NCBI GenBank assembly: GCA_036874045.1
Contig: JAZBRI010000011.1
Location: 16,324,001 to 16,388,000 of the forward strand
DNA length: 64,000 nt
Source: Cymodocea nodosa
Taxonomy: Eukaryota > Streptophyta > Magnoliopsida > Alismatales > Cymodoceaceae
Direction of reading: 5' to 3'
Shown: positions 24,502 through 37,000 of the stretch, piece after piece
Numbering within the stretch: the first letter of the stretch is position 1
Layout: each line of letters starts with the position of its first letter
Made by a program: the position numbers and the translations under genes
The notes under the pieces: model-generated
Databases searched by the model: none
Seen by the model: the letters and a program-made list of their open reading frames with translations, nothing else
What the model was told of the DNA's origin: nothing

Positions 24502-25755
24502 ATGGCAGTGACCACGGCAAAGCTCCGAACCTTCCTCAGCCATCACCAACTCCTCCATTCCCCCAACCCAAATCCTGCGTTCCTCCTTCACTCGCGATTA
24601 GTTTGGTCCATGAAGAAGGACCCTTCCCTTGAATCCGCCCTCTCCCGCAACCGCCGCTGGATCGTTAACAACCAGATCAAGCATATCCTCCTCCGCGCCC
24701 CCGCCGGCGCTGCCACGGTCCGCTCATTGCAGAAGAAGTTCAAAACCCTCGACCTTCAAGGGAACGCCCTCAACTGGCTCAAGAAGTACCCGTGTTGCTT
24801 CGAGACTTATACCGACACTGAAGGCGAGGTCTGGTTCCGGCTCACAAAGCGGATGGCGGCCCTCATCGAGGAGGAGGAGGATGTGAGGGAGGCGCAGGAG
24901 GGGGAGATGGCCAAGCGGCTGGCGAAGTTGCTGATGCTCTCGAGGGACAGGAGGATGAATGTCGTGAAGTTGAATGAGTTGAAGCGGAGTTTCGGATTTG
25001 CTGACGACTATGTCCTGCGGTTCGCGACGAAGTACCCTGGTATGTTCCGGATCGTGAATTACGGTGGGAGGAAGAGTTCGATGGATATCGAGGTTGTCGA
25101 TTGGGACGAGAGTCTCGCGGTCTCTGCCATCGAGGCTGCAGCGTTGGAGAAGGGGAAGGATCCGGAGTTCACATGCTCGCTGCCGTCCAGTTGGGTTAAG
25201 TCGTGGGATAGGTTTAGGGAGTTCAGTGAGCAGGAACCGTATGCGACGCCTTACGGTGATCATCGGTTGGATTCTGAGAAGAGGACTGTGGCGCTGGTGC
25301 ACGAGTTGCTGTCACTGACTCTGTGGAAGAAAGCTTCGATTCTGAAGCTGGGGCATTTCAGAAGAGAGTTTGGATTGCCGGAAAGGTTGAATCTTTTGCT
25401 TCTCCGACATCCGGGGATATTCTATGTTTCAAATAGGTATAAGATATACACCGTGGTTCTCAGAGAAGGGTATGTTGGGTCGGAATTGGCGTGCAAGGAT
25501 CCATTGGTGGTCGTTAAAGAGAAGTTTGGAGAGTTGATGCAGGAGGGCCTTCACGAGTACAACAGGAGGAGACACCAGTTGAATTTGGAGAAAAAGAGGA
25601 AGAAGGGCGAGCCTGCAGTTAAACGAGTGAGAGCAGAAGATGACGATGACGATGACGATGACGACGAAGTGGCTGCCCCAGAACTGAAAGAGGTACAGAA
25701 TACAGAAGAGAGGAGAAGATTCTACAAAACCTTATTCGACGATATATTTCCCTGA
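24502..25755 (+). CDS. PORR-domain organellar RNA-binding protein
   Basis: An intronless 417-residue protein. Residues 1 to about 37 are rich in Ser, His, Leu and Arg with few acidic residues, a likely mitochondrial or plastid targeting peptide. From about residue 38 the PORR (plant organelle RNA recognition) domain follows: KDPSLESALSRNRRW, then LRFATKYPGMFRIV, WVKSWDRFREFSEQEPYATP, and FRREFGLPERLNLLLLRHPGIFYVSNR. PORR proteins such as WTF1 and WTF9 bind group II introns and support splicing in organelles; which transcripts this one binds cannot be told. The C-terminus has a basic stretch and then a run of ten Asp encoded by a GAC/GAT repeat. The start is the first ATG and gives a normal family length. 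The 5' half is GC-rich. Confidence 0.93.
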   Translation: MAVTTAKLRTFLSHHQLLHSPNPNPAFLLHSRLVWSMKKDPSLESALSRNRRWIVNNQIKHILLRAPAGAATVRSLQKKFKTLDLQGNALNWLKKYPCCFETYTDTEGEVWFRLTKRMAALIEEEEDVREAQEGEMAKRLAKLLMLSRDRRMNVVKLNELKRSFGFADDYVLRFATKYPGMFRIVNYGGRKSSMDIEVVDWDESLAVSAIEAAALEKGKDPEFTCSLPSSWVKSWDRFREFSEQEPYATPYGDHRLDSEKRTVALVHELLSLTLWKKASILKLGHFRREFGLPERLNLLLLRHPGIFYVSNRYKIYTVVLREGYVGSELACKDPLVVVKEKFGELMQEGLHEYNRRRHQLNLEKKRKKGEPAVKRVRAEDDDDDDDDDEVAAPELKEVQNTEERRRFYKTLFDDIFP

Positions 25756-27926
25756 ATTTGAAGCAGCAGGTATGCATATAAACTGCAAATTTTTTCGAAG
25801 CATGAAGGCCTCTTGACATATAATGATCTACCAATATAGATAGGAAATCATCCAAGCATCTGTTAATTATTTCCTCTTGGAGCATGTTGATGCCTCCAGC
25901 AATATAGCTATGCATCGATCCATTTATGCCATTTTAGACAGCGCTCCACCGTGACTAGAAATCAATTTCAGCACTTACTCAGTTTCTTTAATAGTCTAAC
26001 CTTTTTTTTTGGATAATGGTAGTTTCGAATCTTGGAAGAGATTACCCTGCCAATTGACTAAAAGTCTAACTAATACTTTTCTAGGTTTGTCACATTGTTC
26101 ATTTGGTAAAACGGGGAGAGAGTTCTGAGCTTCCTCAAGTAAAGAAAGTGCCTCCCTTTTGCAATCGTACAGTGCCATTGGGTTTTCTAAATATCTAAAC
26201 GAACGATCTTGCAAACTATTTCTCATTATCCAGTACAAATCTCCTTTAGTTCTTTTCTATAACCAATACAAATGAATTTAGAATTGGTTTCTTGTCGGCT
26301 ACTATCAGTTCATCACGGCAGAGACATAGTGTTATCCATGCCTATCTCCATCAGACTTTACCTCATTTTTACACCAATGACAGAGAATGTCTACCTTTTC
26401 AGGATACCTCAATCTTAATTGTGGACAGAATAGCCTGATATGCATCTCAAGCTACAAAAGAATCCCAATGGAAATTGACAGCATCCCGAATATCAATTCT
26501 TCAAATTTAAACGTTAGTTTTTGTTGGTGAGCATAGTTTTCTTAATGATGGGATTGTAGGCGACTCCATTTTATTTAGTTGGCAAGGGTCTACTACTGAT
26601 TATGATCTCAAATTTATTTTGTTGTCAGTCGATTTCTAGCAGTTCAAGAGTCCTGCCTGATTGAACCAGGACAGTGCCGGTAGTGAATACGGGTTACAAA
26701 CTTCTGAAGGATACGGACAGGTATTTGTATTGTAGAAGAAATCTGGACGACCACCTATGACCCTTTTCTTTTGGTGATTCGGGCCATAGCCCATACCTGC
26801 ATCTCTGCAAACGATGTAGTAGTAACCAAAAATCAGAGGAGGAATTGACCATCACACCAAGATCGTTTTAACTATTCCTTTGAAATGATCTCCTATCTGA
26901 AGTATTGGGATATTGAATCGGACCGCCCTTTAGAAATAAACACTGGTTGCACCTGATTGACAGCTCAATGAGACATTTGTTCAGCAACATCGTCAGAAGA
27001 GTGTAGCATATCATTTTGTACCCATCCATGCGATTATGCCCTTTCTCGTACACTACTCACACAGATGACCACAAACAACTGTAGTGCCAATTCCAGAACA
27101 GGTCACTGTAAAAAACACAACTCTAATCCAAATATTTTGGTTGCGTCACCTAGTCAAGCTTGAATGATTTTGCTTTGTCTACTACACCCAAATTGTAAGT
27201 TTGCCCCAAATTTCGGTGTCTGGTACACTATCATGTAATTTGTTGATTTTATTACGTACCTTCCTTTTTCTTATCGATGAAAGTTTTGAAATTTTTGTAA
27301 CAGTAGACTCTTCGTGGAAAAATATGTGACTCCACTACTCAACAGAGAAGATACGAGACAGCGAGAGGGGTTCTTTAATTTTAAACTATAGTGTTCCTGG
27401 TGGCACCCCTTTTTATAAATTATCTTATCATTAAAAATAATACTTATTTATATACTGAATACAACAATAACAACTCGTGCAATAATCTTATTACGTGAGG
27501 TTGATCATATGAATCTTTTTCATACAATTAATCTTACCATGTAATCTATTTATGGACATGTATGAATACATCTTCAGAATTCCTTTTTGAATTTCGAAAA
27601 TAACGGTACTCATAATTTATTTTAGAATTTGAATTTTTTTAAATGTAAAAATTATTATCATTATTGAAGACGTTTCTTTTTCTTTTTTTTAAAAAAATCC
27701 TTATTAAAAAAAAGGTTGTGTGGAATTTCATGTAAAGCATCTACCTTTTCAAGACGGTGCGGTCACGGCGTGTTCCTCCGACGCGGTGGACGTCACGTGC
27801 GTCGCATCGTTCCGCCTGTACTTCATAAAGCCCCGGACGCGTACTTGGAGATCCGCCAGGTTTCCGTTCCACGCCTTTCTTTGTTCACTCCACTCGGGCT
27901 GCCACATCCTTGCCTCCCCGAAAATC
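25756..27926. other. 3' flank of the PORR gene and promoter/leader of the pyrophosphatase gene
   Basis: No other gene is recognised. 25756 to about 26000 is the likely 3' untranslated region. From about 27710 the sequence becomes GC-rich and leads into the pyrophosphatase start codon, so the transcription start probably lies there. No clear TATA box was found. Confidence 0.45.
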
Positions 27927-30900
27927 ATGGGTACGCTCCCTCTTCCTCTGATCTCCCCTAGATCGCCACTGCACCCTCCATGTTGGGATCTGTTCGTCCT
28001 CTGTCTGTTTTTAGATTTAGCAGTCTTTGATCTGGTGCATGGTGATGTTCTTCGTTTGCAGATCAACTCACGTGGTTTCGATGCTTTTGTTGTTTCCATT
28101 TGGCGATATGGAAATTTTAATCGTGTTTTTTTACATCAACTGATAGTTTCTTATGCCATAAATTGTGTTTAGATCTGTGATTTCTCTGTTAGTGAAAGAC
28201 ATAATGGCTGTGGTGGTGAGAAATGAATGCCAATCGAAAAGGGTATCGTGACAAACGGGAATTTCTTTTCGCTGATAGAGTGGTTCCGACGTCTCACTCT
28301 CATAAGAAACTTTTTGTGTAAAGATTGCTATGCCCCTATGACAAACGGGAATTTCCCAGCTAACAGATTTCAAAATCATATCAATGACGGAAACGTTAAT
28401 TTTGAGTTCTCCATATTAATACGTTCACTTGGAATCCAAGTCATCTCCTGGTTGATAAACTATTCATTAACCTGCTAGACAAAGATGGTTGCGTTGTTAA
28501 CTGCTTGCCCTATCATGAAACTATTTTTTTTATACGCTATCCACATATGGTCTTACTGTGGAATTAGTTGCATTCTGCAGCAGAAGATCATGAAGTTCAG
28601 AATATTGCATCTGGGAAACGAACAGTTCCTCGTTTGAACGAGAGGATTCTGTCATCATTATCAAGGAGATCTGTGGCTGCACATCCCTGGCATGATCTTG
28701 AAATAGGTAAGAATTAAGAATGGTACCTTCATAATGGCATTGTCTGAAAACTTAATTTAGATTGACACAATGCGTGATTCTCACTGCAGGACCTGGTGCT
28801 CCAACTACTTTCAACTGTGTAAGTAATTTCTTGTTCTTATTGTACTGGTAAATTGGCATGTACGTTGGAAGTTATTACAATCACATTAATTGTGGGAAAT
28901 CATTTGTTTTTTAAATAAATATTTTTCAATATTTGTAATGCATAGAGATTATCTTGCAGTTATGGAAACTTTTAAATTTAGTTTGCAATTTGCAACATGA
29001 AACACATATCAAAGAACTCCATACACAAAATGAAGTCTACATTTTATAATTTCACATCAATTATAAAATAATACTCATAATTTTTTTGTAAATTTGTAGA
29101 AATCTATCAATTTGTAATAAAATATCCAACAACTATGTAAGGGAGAAAATAAGAGTCTAGTTTGAGCTAGTTGTGTAATTTAAACATAAAGCAGGAGAGA
29201 AGACAAAAAGTAATTTAAGTGTCATTTGAAGAACTACCATGTGATATAAATAATTAGTAACAAAAGGAGCATGCAAATTAGGATAAATTTTATATAAAAA
29301 CATGATTTACCAGATACTAAATATGAGAATTTTGTAAAATTGGCATAAGACAAGTATCACATTGGGTTTCACATATTGTATGTTATTTAATGTATTCTTA
29401 ACTCCATATTATTAAAAGTAATAAAGAACATGCTTAGGTGATATATTTTTTCTTTTGACAAAATCTATAAATAGTAATATATATTATATATACAAATAAG
29501 TCTTTGTGTCTATGCTATTTATGTAATTCAAGGCATACTTCATTAATTCATTTGTAAATCCAATGCCTTATAATATGGTCATGGTGTTTGTTATGCTTTC
29601 AAAATTTGTGGGGTTTAAAACAAGAATAACTCTAGTTGTGTTTGAATAAGATAATTCTTAGCAATTAGTTTATGATTTTAAATCTTTGCTATTTATACAA
29701 TTGATGGCATACTTCACCCACAATTCCAATGCCCAGCAAATATGGTTATAATAATTATACAACAACAACAATTTAAACCATAATCTTAATATGTAAGATC
29801 AGCTGACATGAATCTTTGTCTTTCAAATATTTCTATGTATGATCAAATTATAAATTTAATTTTTTTCTCAATATTGTTAATCAAGTAGTTTTAGGCCCTC
29901 CTCTATTGTTTTAGTTTCTTCTACACTAATTAATTCTCCTCTCTTAACTAGTGCATTCTTTCATTTCCTAAGGATATAATCAAATCACCTAAATCAATTT
30001 TCTCTTATCTTCAATAGGTACAACTACTCTAGTCCTAATCCTTTTTTTTACCTGTCCTTTATAGTATCACCATTCATCCATCTAAGGATATATATTTTAG
30101 CAATACTAACCTTTCACATATGATTATATTTCATAATGCAACATTCTTAGTCAAAATATAACTGGATGAATAGCAATTTTATAGAATTTTCCTTTTAATT
30201 TTAATGGTATCCTCCTATCATATGATACTTTAAAAGTATTTCTTTATTTCATCCATCTTACTTTAATTCTATAAATAACATTCTCTATAATTTCACCATT
30301 GCTACTTATTATAAATTTTACATATTTAGAAGTTTTATTAATGTTACAATTATCTAAGTTTGTACCTTTATCATTATTCCTATTTTGAACCTATATTTTG
30401 TAGATTCAGTTTTTGATCTATTCAACTTAAATCCTTTAGACTCTAAAGTATTTCTCCATCATTTTAATTTAGAACTGATTCTTAACTTATTTTCATTAAT
30501 TAAAACTATATTATTAGCAAATAGTATATACCAGGGTATATCTCTTTAAATTTTCTTAATTATTTCATATATAACCAAGACAAATAAATATGGACTTAAA
30601 GGGGATCTTTGATGTAAATCTATGTCTTTTAGAAATTCCCTAATTTTTCTTATAATTTTAACACTAGTAATTGCTCTTTTATATAAGTCCTTCATAATAA
30701 TATATCCTCTAATTATTCCTCTCTTTCTAAAACTCACCATAACAGGTTTCTAGATACTTTATTATATGCTTTTTCTAAATCAATGAAAATTATATGAAGT
30801 TACTTTTTCTTAATTCCAAAATTTTCTATTAATTGGCTAAATAAATGAATAGCTTCTACCGTTAAACTATCTGGCATAAGCCTAAATTGATTTTCTACGA

Positions 30901-32776
30901 TTTTATTTATATGCCCTAGTTTTTGTTCAATGACCTTTTTCTATAATTTTATAATATAACTTATTAACTTAATATCATGATCCCAAAATTTGTGGAGTTA
31001 AAGAAAAGAATAACTTTGGTTCTGGTTGAACGAGATAAATCTTAATTATTAACCATCAGCACTTGATTTTGAATCTTTGCTATTTAAGCATAATAATTAT
31101 GCTTCCAAAATTTGTGGGGTTTAAAAAAAGAATAACTGTGGTTGTTGTTGAACAAGATAAATCTTGACAATCAACGTGTGATCTAATAAGCAGATATGAC
31201 ATCTAATGAGCTGGTTAGTACATGGTAACTTTAATATCAATGGCATCTACTTGATCTTTGTAGGTTGTTGAAATACCTAGAGGAAGTAAAGTCAAGTACG
31301 AGCTTGATAAGAAAACAGGGCTGATCAAGGTAATTACTACAAAAAGTTGTGTTTGAAATATGTTTAAATATTGCTACATCGTTGCTGATATTTCAGATGT
31401 TTTGTTTTTTGAAATGCACTAAAATAGATATCATTTAGTCATATTATTTGTTTTATCAGATATTTGATTCCTTTTTGCCAGTATCTGACTTGGATCTTAA
31501 AACCTTACTTCAGGTTGACAGGATCTTGTATTCCTCTGTTGTATATCCTCACAATTATGGTTTTATTCCACGTACACTCTGCGAAGACAATGATCCTATG
31601 GATGTTTTAGTCATTATGCAGGTATCCTAGATAGAACATCATTTGATCCCCATCCTCATGTGATGATTAAATATACCGATTTTCTTTGCAAATTATATCA
31701 GGAACCAGTTGTTCCTGGCTGTTTTCTGCGAGCCAAGGCTATAGGACTTATGCCAATGATTGATCAGGTACTTATATCACAAATTCACAACTCTAACTCC
31801 AACTACCAAACTACTAACATATGCTGAAATCAACTGAAACAATTTAACAGGGGGAAAAAGATGACAAGATTATTGCTGTTTGTGCCGATGACCCAGAGTA
31901 TCGACATTACAATGACATCAAGGAGCTACCTCCCCACCGCTTGGCTGAAATACGCCGCTTTTTTGAAGATTGTATCCTTATTTATTTTTAGAACTTTTAA
32001 CTAGGGCCCTTTCTTCCATAGTTGAAGAACATGCAATTTATATCAAGTATTACATTTCATTGCATTAACTTTTTGTTTGTAAGAACTTTTGTAGCTATTT
32101 AACCAATGCCAATATTTTTGAAAGTATGTTGTTGGAATCATAAGCCTAATCCTTGACGAGCAGCACAGACAAGAAGAATGAAAATAAAGAGGTTGCCGTC
32201 AATGAATTCTTGCCTTCTAGTGCTGCTTACGATGCCATCCAATACTCGATGTAAGTTGTCGTGCTTTACCTATGTTACCATCAATCTGCATTTGACGACT
32301 TGATGTTAGTTTTAAAAATTTCTGTATTGTTATATTCTGATATTTGCTTTGGAAATTCATATACCTTCTGCCATCACATATTTTAGAAATCTTTGCAATT
32401 TACGAATTTTCTAATCATATGTATATTAGATTTGTCCTTTAAGACTGAAAAATCCCAGAATATGTTTCTTAATTACAGAGGCTTTTATTATCATTTATGT
32501 CTAAGAAAATTTGTATTCCTCTGGCAGACTTATTAGGCAAGAGTTTTATGCTGTTCCACAATAGAAATTATCTCACATTGCAAATCCTAACTTCAGGCTA
32601 GTCAACGTTGTTGATTAGACTGCAAATAATCGATGTCATCACGAGAGATCTTTTCAGTCAACGTTAACAGAAACATATGGAAATATACTTCTAGAATTTT
32701 GTAACGCTGACGTATTTTTCCTTTTGATTTCAGGGACCTCTATGCTCAGTATATCATGCAAAGTCTGAGACAATAA
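27927..32776 (+). CDS. PPA: Soluble inorganic pyrophosphatase (family I)
   Basis: Nine coding exons with GT/AG introns and consistent phase: 27927-27930, 28581-28706, 28790-28818, 31264-31329, 31514-31621, 31702-31767, 31851-31971, 32169-32250, 32734-32776; 214 residues, the normal length for plant enzymes. It hydrolyses pyrophosphate to two phosphates with Mg2+, normally in the cytosol, and pulls biosynthetic reactions forward. The signature DNDPMDV supplies metal-binding Asp100, Asp102 and Asp105. [28 protein letters not shown] and CADDPEY are also conserved. The first coding exon holds only ATG plus one base; joined to exon 2 it gives MAEDHEVQN, matching family N termini. Intron 3 is 2.4 kb and carries a LINE; the others are 83-649 bp. 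No damage is seen. Confidence 0.96.
29511..31190 (+). repeat. Intronic tandem units of about 180 bp, interrupted by an RTE LINE
   Basis: Unit 1 starts GCTATTTATGTAATTCAAGGC at about 29511 and includes CAAAATTTGTGGGGTTTAAAA at about 29602. Unit 2 starts GCTATTTATACAATTGATGG at about 29688 but breaks off at about 29756, where the LINE tail begins. Its second half resumes beyond the LINE with CCAAAATTTGTGGAGTTAAAG at about 30985. A third partial unit follows at about 31078-31190. The copies are clearly diverged. Confidence 0.65.
29757..30970 (-). mobile_element. RTE-type LINE, 5'-truncated and decayed, in intron 3 of the pyrophosphatase gene
   Basis: Read on the minus strand, one main frame gives the RTE reverse transcriptase order: KVIEQKLGH and [19 protein letters not shown] (about 30870-30930), [13 protein letters not shown] (about 30770), the [11 protein letters not shown] block, [15 protein letters not shown] (about 30570), the damaged active site LFANN (normally FADD), [11 protein letters not shown] (about 30430), then ILRWMNGDT further down. 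It ends with a TTGTTGTTGTTG-type tail at 29757-29770, characteristic of plant RTE elements. Stops and loss of the catalytic Asp pair show it is inactive. The endonuclease part is absent. It lies antisense to the host gene. Confidence 0.85.
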
Positions 32777-33480
32777 ATAAGTGATGGGAAGACGTCCAGA
32801 GTTGGCAATCAGGGCGTTTTCGTTGGTGGTGAAATCCTCCAGGCGTTACATAAAGGATGGAGAAATAACTTATTTTATTCAATAAGAACAGAGCTGTACC
32901 TGCGCATTATAATTTACCGGAGTCTGATTTGATTCAATGCAGACAATGCATATTGTGGTCGACACCTATGCTTTTTTCGTCAAAACTATTATTAGTGAAA
33001 TTAGATTCCAGCGTTATCTATACTTTCTCGGTCTACTAGGAGGTGACTATCCATCATAATAAAACCGTCACTACGAAATATGCAACCCGGCACCTAAGAT
33101 TGTAATTCTATAGTCAATATATATATATACAAACTAATGAATTGATCTAAAGTAGTTCGAATATTTGGTTTAGTTTTTAAAACAATGCTCAAACGTAGCT
33201 TACAATCTTATATGTGGTTCGGCTATTTAAATGGCATGGTCTGAATCTGTATGTGCAAGCAAATACAACACCCATCATCTTCTTCGTCAATGTAGGCATA
33301 AGGGTAGACTAAAATTAGCAATAATTGCAACTCAATTTTGAATGGAATTTTATCATACAATCTATTGACTATGTAATTAGAATCTATTTATACAATAACC
33401 AAAAACATTGGGGAAGTATCTGTTGACATTGGATAACTTTTGGACTTTCGCTTACATACCCTTAAAAAAGCTAAAAGAAC

Positions 33481-33655
33481 TCATATATCCTCTAAATTAA
33501 AATATTATCTTAGACCTTAGACATCTTTCGAAACTTAAAATCATAATTATCGTATACACATGCCGTTAACGGAGAAGCAGCCAGCCATGATAATTGTATT
33601 ATAATTATGTTTCCAAGGATGTCTAAGAGAATATTTTAATTCAAAAGGTATATCG
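33481..33655. repeat. Foldback (MITE-like) inverted repeat
   Basis: The left arm 33481-33555 and right arm about 33587-33655 are imperfect reverse complements; both contain AATTAAAATATT and a TTAGACAT(C) segment. The loop carries the palindrome CCGTTAACGG. No coding capacity. A duplicated target site could not be defined. Confidence 0.6.
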
Positions 33656-33921
33656 GCTATTTCTAACTAATATTAATAATGTTATTGACGACTATAAACG
33701 TATCATATGATTTTGACATTAATTAAACAAGTATTTATCTTGATCTATAGGTGTCAATTTTTTTTTTTTAAAAAAAAAATAATTTGAGTCATGGATGGAT
33801 GTCTACAACGTGGACGTGGTCACGAATCATTTTTCGTAGGTCCGGGCAAGTCCGAAGAGAGAACGGGACGTCGGTAAACCGTAAACTTCGGGAACGAGAG
33901 ATACATCGTCGACGACCGACG

Positions 33922-33928
33922 TATAAAT
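33922..33928 (+). promoter_or_regulatory. Possible TATA box of the MINDY gene
   Basis: TATAAAT lies 160 bp upstream of the start codon at 34088, which would give a leader of about 130 bp. The surrounding 33790-34090 is GC-richer than the intergenic DNA. Placement is inferred from sequence alone. Confidence 0.35.
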
Positions 33929-34087
33929 TAAATTTCCCATTTATCCATTTTGCCCCACGAGTGTCTGATGTCTCCTTCCTCCACCCTCTTCCCTGCTCAA
34001 TTCTTTTGATCTCCGTCACCGTGCGGGTTCCGATTCCTTAGGGTTCGGCATTTGTTCCCCCGGAGGTGGGATATTTCCGGTTCTGTG

Positions 34088-37000
34088 ATGGCGGACAGGG
34101 AGGAGGAGGAGGATCTGCAAATGGCTCTCAGGATGAGTCTCCAGGGTTCCCTGCCCGAGCCGAAGAGGAGCAAGCCGTTTGAAGAGGAGTCACAGGAGGC
34201 GAGGGAGAAGAGGTTGCAGAGAGAGCTCAGGGCTGCCGCCGCGGAAAGGAGGATTTCCATGTTGCGGAAGAGTGCAGCGACGACCGCGACGGCGGTGGCG
34301 GCAACTTCTCCAGCTCCGGTGGAGGACCGGAGTCGCCGAAGCATTGGGAAGGCGGAAAATAGTGGTTTCGATGGTGGTCGCTCTGTGAGCTTAGGCGATG
34401 GGGAGGTGAATCAAGCTGATGAGAAGAGAGAAAGGAGAGATGGGGGTTTGGGAGAGGAACTGTCTCCCGAAGTGGCGAATCAGCTGTTCTCGATGATGTT
34501 TGGGAATGACGTCTCAACTAGCATCCTTTCTCAGTGGACTAATCAGGGAATCAGGTCTAGTAAAAATCACACTCCTGCTACGTTGCTTGTGTCAGTTCTC
34601 AATTTTTGTTTCGTGGGAAGAGAATGTTATAATTTTTTGTCAAAACCGAAAACCTTCATAAGATCGAGATTAGAAACACTTTTTGCAAAGTTGGAAACTT
34701 AAACAAGTTTGAACTATGATAAATGAAGTTGAGAACTTTAACAAGTTTAAGCAAAGACAAACATATCCAAATGTATCCCCTAGAACTTATAATTGAAATC
34801 GTGGCATCTATTGCATGTATTCCTGCATGTTATCTTTCCTTTTCGGAAGGGTTCACTAGGATACAGCCATCATGCTTTGATTTGAGAAATTGATAGAGTG
34901 AAGAAGGTTTAGTTTGCATGACATGCTGTAAAGGTATCCGAAATCCACTATGTATTTGACACGGCTTTGCTGTAATGCTGGTAACTGTGGAGACATCTGT
35001 CATCATTGATGTATAAATAAAGAAAACAATCGGTAATGATTGGATTCCCACAATGTTTTCACATGAAAAACCGATAAGAATATAGCATGCACATCCAAAG
35101 CTATTCAACTGTTGCATAAAACTAGGACACTAATTGATCTTGCACATTAGAACATCTTTCTATTCCCATTCTAACCTTCTCCAACTTTGTCAATTCTCCC
35201 TTATCAACCTCTTCCCTTTTGTTTTAGAGACATGCCTTTTTATTCCTTCTATGCTCAGATGCCTCCTGGATGGAGACGGTTGGTGTAGACTTTGACCCCT
35301 TGAAAGGGTCAAGGAGGATCCAATCAGCAAAGACTTCGAAATCAATCACCACCTGCTTCACTTGTTGAATTTGACAATTATCTTTGTGTTGTATCCACGA
35401 CATTGGAGGGAGATAACATTAGCTGGAAAATTAATTATGGCTAATTAATATTGTTTTGTCGAATGCACTCTAACCCAAATGGTCAACAATACTCTATCTC
35501 ATTCTACAAATCACTTGTAGCTTTTTCGCTTGCTTAGTTTGAGTAGAGGTAGACACACTCCAAAATAACTTCCATTCAATGAAAGAAATAAACAATGTGG
35601 TGGAAAAATGTTTGCAGAGTTGAGTTAATATGAATCAGGAGAGTGACTAGAAGTCTAGGATTCTCAATTGTTTTTTCAAAAGAAATGACTTTGGAAGGTG
35701 ATCGACAAAGAGATTCACAAGTCTACAATATATTCAACAAGAGCTGGAGATGGTCTCTGTCAGAAGGAAATGCACACCTCATCTGGAGGTCATGGAAATT
35801 AATTATTATGATGTCTCTCATCCTACTTATATTAATTTTCATCACTCATCTCAGTGAACTATGGTTGACTAAAAATGGAATCATTCTTGTAGCTTGAATA
35901 CTTATATTAACTATTCTTTCTTATTTTCCTTATTGTTCCCATGCTCCACATATTCTCAAACAACTCAATTCTCTCTCTCTCTCTCTCACACATATTGCTC
36001 ATAGAACTCTACATGTCGAGTAATGATCAGCATATGACACAGATTTCATATGCACATTTATATTATGAGGGCGTCCTGTGTCTTATCCTTTTATTCTATC
36101 TATTTGTCGTCTCTTCTGAAAACACTAAATAAACTTTGAGAAAGGGATGGGGCATGTTTAGTGTAGAGAAGGGATTTGTGTTGTAATTCAATAAAATCAA
36201 ATAATTTGTTTAAAGGGGTGATTGGTGTCTCTGACTTATTAGAGAATATCTCTCATTTTTCTTGATTCATAACTTGTAAACATTCTAAGGACTTAAATGC
36301 ATGTACAGTTATCTCCTTTTTGCTTTACCACTCAAAAAATGTTCCCTTTGCTTCAAAATCCTCAGCAACTGGTGTTATTGCCTTTCATAACTATTAATGT
36401 GCAGCATTTTATTTTGGTCCACAACAAGCCAACAACTTTGAATAGGCTCCTTATTGCTGCTTTGGCCATTGATCAAGTCAATTATGCAAAGAGTCCAATT
36501 ATAAAAACTGTGCAGTGCTGATTTTGATGTCAGTGATGAATACATGAATTGATAAATAGTTCCATTTTATGTGGTGAAATGATTAACATGACATAGTTTT
36601 TTACATGTTTTATAGCACCTTCCATAGTCATAAAAAACTACTTTCTTTCCTTTGCATAACTATTCTCAACCAAAATATAGGTTTAGCTCTGATCCGGACA
36701 CATGTATAGGTCTGGTGCAGCATGAGGGAGGTCCATGTGGTGTCTTGGCAGCAATACAGGTAATCACTGACCATCATCATTTGTAAGTTATACTTTGAAT
36801 TTCCGCTTAGCATTGATCACCAATGTTATGCTTATGGATAATTAACAGTCCCTTGTTTAACTCATCCATTTATGTTTTCCTAGATTTACGTGGAATGTGG
36901 ATTTTTTGTCTTCTGTTTCCAAGTTTCTAATGCCGATTTTGTAGGCATAATTTATTGATAGGCATTGGGTTTTACCTTGTAAGAACTTTTATGTGTTTGG

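Larger units (their letters stand above)
32777..34087. other. Intergenic between the pyrophosphatase and MINDY genes
   Basis: Both neighbours are on the plus strand. It holds the 3' untranslated region of the first, a foldback element at 33481-33655, a T-run followed by an A-run near 33760-33779, and the MINDY promoter. No gene was recognised. Confidence 0.5.

Noticed and set aside
24724..25302. 192-codon minus-strand open frame
   Set aside because: It is an antisense shadow of the GC-rich PORR coding sequence, whose protein is clearly conserved.
34052..34087. Upstream extension of the MINDY frame
   Set aside because: The codons are open but contain no ATG; the first ATG at 34088 gives an N terminus just before the ubiquitin-interacting motif.
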